Positions 47,115 through 50,310 of a stretch of DNA of 50,310 bases are shown here, piece after piece (position 1 is the first letter of the stretch; every line of letters starts with the position of its first letter). The position numbers and the translations under genes are program-made. This DNA is from Gelatoporia subvermispora B (taxonomy: Eukaryota > Basidiomycota > Agaricomycetes > Polyporales > Gelatoporiaceae): positions 302,887 to 353,196 of the forward strand of contig KB445811.1 in assembly GCA_000320605.2 (NCBI GenBank), read 5' to 3'. The notes beneath the pieces were generated by a model that saw only the letters and a list, made by a program, of their open reading frames with translations, was not told where the DNA came from and made no database searches.

Positions 47115-47225
47115 CACAGGATGCAATGGACGACCACCACATGCGTGTTGTCTGGCGCGTGTAGCGCAGCTTTGCCTCTGCCTCGCGTCAACCCGTGCGG
47201 ATACGTGGCGCCGACGCGCGTGTCC
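47115..47225 (+). repeat. Direct repeat copy 1
   Basis: Shares with the copy at 47367-47475 the ordered blocks aggat, cgaccac, atgcgtg, ctggcgcgtgtagcgc, gcctcgcgtca and ggcgccgac. The two start about 252 nt apart. The element type is unknown. Confidence 0.75.
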
Positions 47226-47366
47226 CTCAGTGTACACAACGCCCAAGGTCGCGCTTGAGTCCTCGGCCATCCGCCGTCGGAAAAGCGACAACAGACGGCG
47301 ACTGACACATGGATGCAGCAGCATCCCAAGCCATGTCGAATGCTCGCTCACTCGCCCGTCGCACAC

Positions 47367-47475
47367 GCAGGATCCTGGTGAGCGACCACTAAATGCGTGC
47401 TATCTGGCGCGTGTAGCGCGGCTTTACCCGTGCCTCGCGTCAGGGCGTGGGGATACGCGGCGCCGACATGCGTAG
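47367..47475 (+). repeat. Direct repeat copy 2
   Basis: Partner of 47115-47225. The core 'ctggcgcgtgtagcgc' is identical, the flanks imperfect. Neither copy overlaps a recognised gene. Confidence 0.75.
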
Positions 47476-48936
47476 GATCCCCGCCCTTGGCATGTCCGGT
47501 GTCCAGGAGCAAAGGTGCTCGCGCGTCGAATGATCCTGAGATCCTCAACTTGCGCAGGCTCGAAGATGTGCACGTCCTCAGGCCTCAGAGACCGGAGATC
47601 GCAAAATTACAAGGTGTGCTCGCTCATGAACTGCAGCGTCCCAAGCGCTGCCGGTCCCTCGCTCCCCCGATCCGTGGGTACGACGACGCGGCCATTCCCC
47701 GATGCCTGCGTCGACGTCGATCCTGCTCAGGGCACCTCGTGACATGAAGAATGCCTATCCTCATTTGCGGTAAGGCCCGCACATGACCGCGACATCATGG
47801 ACAAGCGCTCTCCTAGCAGGCTTGCGCTGACAGGAATGCAAGATCCCAGTGTAGTGGATCTGCTCCTGCGGTGCCACTATCAGTGATCATTGGCTAATCG
47901 TACTATGTGTGGCGTCGCCACGGATCCGGTCCTCAGAGATAGCCTGAACGGAGCCGCCCGTGAGGATGCTAAGAATGTCTCCTAATGCCGCTGCATTGCC
48001 GGAGGACGAGCTTGTCGGTGATGTTGAGGTGCCGTACCATCCTCGTTCGATGCACATACACAGTTATTGCATTTCATCCAAGAAGCGCGAGTCCAACACG
48101 CCCTAGTCTAAACATTGCAAGCTATCTCGATCGCCGGCATCGGCGTCAAGCCACAGACTTAGTCTCGGACCGGCTTCTGCGATTGGCCCGGGACACACCT
48201 TCGAGAGAACGTCGTCGGGGTATGCTAGCACGAGAGCCCCGTGCCGTGGAAGCCGAGCTCGTTGCGCACAAAGTCCTACTAATGATATGCGCGGGAGACC
48301 CGCCAGGCCCCAGGGCGGGCGGACATGGAACGAGAGCTGAGTGCCGATACCATGGGAGAGAATAAACAGCTATAGTCTGTGCGGCTCAGACCGTTGCCCT
48401 GCGGGGCCAGGTTGCCCTCGGACTGGGAACTGCACCCGGTGTCCGCCGACTTGTCCTTGCTCAGTTATTGTCGCCGTGGTCAATCGAATGTTAGTGGTCA
48501 CCTCTCAATGGAAATGTGATTGTGATTTGTTTGTTTTATGCATGTGATTCAGCAGATCCTGGTGCGTAGCGCGGATCTTCATGCGTTCGAGACTTTGAGC
48601 TAGCTGAGATGTGTCATACCGGGTATATCCCATTCACGGTTCACTACATGGGGTCATGAAAAGGACACGACTGACGTCGGGAGTAGGACTCACCGTGGAT
48701 GTGTAGATTGTTAACAGGTTATCTTGTGCCACTATTTCGCAAGTCCCTTCCGCGAATCTCATTTCAGCCCATGAATCGATCAGCACCGATCATATGTGAA
48801 CGGCCCACCTTGCGATTTGCCAAGCTAAAGTTTAAACATCTTTCTGTGTAGATCGAGAAAGAATTTCGTCCAAGATAGACATCCAGATCAGCTTCGTTCT
48901 TGTGACATGAGAAGTGATCGAGTCAAGTAGACGTAC

Positions 48937-49113
48937 TTGGTAGCACGATACAACGACAGAATCGTCCCAATGTGGGCGATAGGTTTCCCAGAACGGAAGG
49001 TACTCTTGAGTCTCTTGGGGCTCTGATGACTTCTCTCTCGGCTCATGCTGCTCTTGCCCACGTGCGTTGTACCTTTCTTCACAAATTGTTGCAAATCTGC
49101 GCTCCCAGTCCAC
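48937..49113 (-). CDS. Possible first exon of an unknown gene
   Basis: The frame from 49113 reads MDWERRFATICEERYNARGQ then a charged Glu-rich stretch and FWETYRPHWDDSVVVSCYQ. It stops at a good donor (gtacgt) at 48936. The composition looks coding (charged, aromatic, low Cys), unlike the neighbouring shadows. No family is recognised and no second exon could be identified, so it may be a gene fragment or chance. Confidence 0.3.
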
Positions 49114-50202
49114 CGCGCGGGACGAGCGCCGTTGGCGGAGCTGTCGGCTCGTGATTCTCTTTGCTTCCCCGTACGTTACGTTGGCTCACTCATATGACAT
49201 TACACGCTGGGAAAAGGTGCGCTGACTTCCGCATCTTTCCTGGCCCCGAAGGACGGTGGGACCTGGAGTCTAGCTAGAGCTAGCCCGTTCCTCGCGTCAG
49301 GCCGGACATGCTGAGAGACACCAAGGTGATCGTTTCTGCGATGGCCTCGGAGATGTTAATGTCCCAAAATAGGCAAGAGCGTGCAATGCGCGGAGCCTCG
49401 GGAGCCTCGATCAGCCTCGATCATGTTGGGCCGGAAGCTTCTCACGGGGATCGCAGGAGGCAGGACCGCCTACCCACGCGCCCTGTGCGCCTTGCGCCGC
49501 CTCTCGACAAATTCGGCGCGTCTGCATATGGCTCGCCCACCGCCTCGTCTTCTATCTGCACCACTCCGGTACCGGACTCGCGTGGGCAGAGGGCGCCCAC
49601 CGGACACCGCCTCGAGATGTGCGCGCTCGGCGCATCTGACGTCGTAAGCAGTCTGGCGTGTGAGCGTGAACTGTTCGCGCACGGCGGTCTGCGCTGAATC
49701 TATTGCACAGATCCAGCGCAATTGACGGCTGGCATGGAAGGTACTCGCTGCTCCAGCCTGCTCGAGCTCGACTGTGTGTACACGATGTTCCTCACTGGCG
49801 CACGTGCGCGCGATCGCGCTCAACGCAGAATCGATCGCCCACAGTAGCTCTATGGCCTGATAGCGAGGAGCGAGGAGCCCGATCGGGCGGAGGGGGCGGG
49901 GAGGTGGCTGTGATGGCAGGTTCTGTTGAACAACAAATCTGGGATCGGGCGCCAGAAGCAGGACCCTGGGACGCGAGAGGCGGGGAAGAAGAACCAGACA
50001 AATGAACGCGCTTTCATCCCGGCCGTTCGTGACACCAGTTCCGGCGAGTGCCTGCCTCCGCGACAGCCACCGCCCGCCGACTTATTATTGACGTTCGACT
50101 TCCTTTTCCAAGCGCGCTGCTAGCCCGCCCTTATAGACCCCTCGCGCCGCCCCCGTATCTCCACATCCTTCCCCGTCCTCACCTCCAGCTCCTGCCGCCA
50201 AA

Positions 50203-50310
50203 ATGAGTCGTCTCTTGGGTACCGTCAAGTCCTTTTCGAACTATGTCAAGCAGAGCGAGGCCCCCGTCGACGAGGATGGTGCCCGCCCCACGCCATCCCT
50301 CCTCTCAAGG
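50203..50310 (+). CDS. N-terminus of an unrecognised protein, cut by the window end
   Basis: ATG at 50203 in a good context (gccaaaATG) after a CT-rich leader. The 36 codons read MSRLLGTVKSFSNYVKQSEA then PVDEDG..TPSLLSR without an intron. The amphipathic start and the promoter form suggest a real, well expressed gene continuing beyond the window. No family assignment is possible from this piece. Confidence 0.7.
   Translation, partial: MSRLLGTVKSFSNYVKQSEAPVDEDGARPTPSLLSR

Larger units (their letters stand above)
45979..50202. other. Gene-poor stretch of 4.2 kb
   Basis: No confident gene. It contains a spaced direct repeat (47115-47225, 47367-47475), one weak coding candidate (48937-49113, minus) and many medium open frames in GC-rich sequence without family signatures, for example 47985-48365 and 49308-49697. 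The 100 nt before 50203 form a CT-rich promoter with a possible TATA-like 'ttatagac' at about 50130. Confidence 0.5.

Noticed and set aside
47985..48365. 126-codon plus-strand frame
   Set aside because: Arg-rich composition typical of random GC-rich sequence, with no splice context or family motif.
49308..49823. Overlapping open frames on both strands
   Set aside because: Mutually exclusive, low-complexity and without signature; treated as chance.

Overview
The window is fungal nuclear DNA, almost certainly from an agaricomycete basidiomycete and most likely a Polyporales-type wood or litter fungus. Genes are split by many introns of about 45-70 nt with GT..AG ends. Promoters are CT-rich. 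The accessory families are typical of Agaricomycetes: five copies of the uncharacterised seven-helix DUF6534 membrane family, a small oligopeptide transporter (OPT) and a microsomal cytochrome P450. No bacterial operon, CRISPR array, tRNA or rRNA was recognised. Exon calls were made by reading frames and splice sites by eye, so single splice sites may be off.

Region 1 (1-15.3 kb) is a tandem segmental duplication of a three-gene unit, OPT(+), DUF6534(-), P450(-). Copy A (about 0.5-8.33 kb) holds a nearly complete OPT gene, DUF6534-A and only a gutted P450 relic. Copy B (about 8.54-15.34 kb) holds a gutted OPT relic, DUF6534-B and a complete P450. The two copies have therefore decayed in a complementary way: one transporter, one P450 and two 7-TM genes remain. 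The OPT gene starts before the window and carries one reading-frame problem near 3.6 kb.

Region 2 (16.8-26 kb) has an SPX-RING ubiquitin ligase (-), divergent from YIF1 (+), followed by two more DUF6534 genes, C and D (-). Region 3 (27-40.2 kb) is a conserved housekeeping island: a type II myosin heavy chain, ribosomal protein eL38, an intramembrane site-2 protease, and the SNARE YKT6 divergent from it.

Region 4 (40.2-50.3 kb) has an imperfect tandem repeat, an RGS (regulator of G-protein signalling) gene convergent with a fifth DUF6534 gene (E), then about 4 kb with dispersed repeats and only one weak coding candidate. The 5' end of an unrecognised gene starts 108 nt before the window edge.

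All five DUF6534 genes share one architecture, including an identically placed 19-nt microexon (6784-6802, 11800-11818, 22927-22945, 25663-25681, 45853-45871). They are clearly one locally expanded family, interrupted by the housekeeping island. What the OPT/P450/DUF6534 unit does is unknown. Co-duplication and tight linkage suggest, but do not show, a shared role such as uptake or sensing of a small molecule plus its oxidation.
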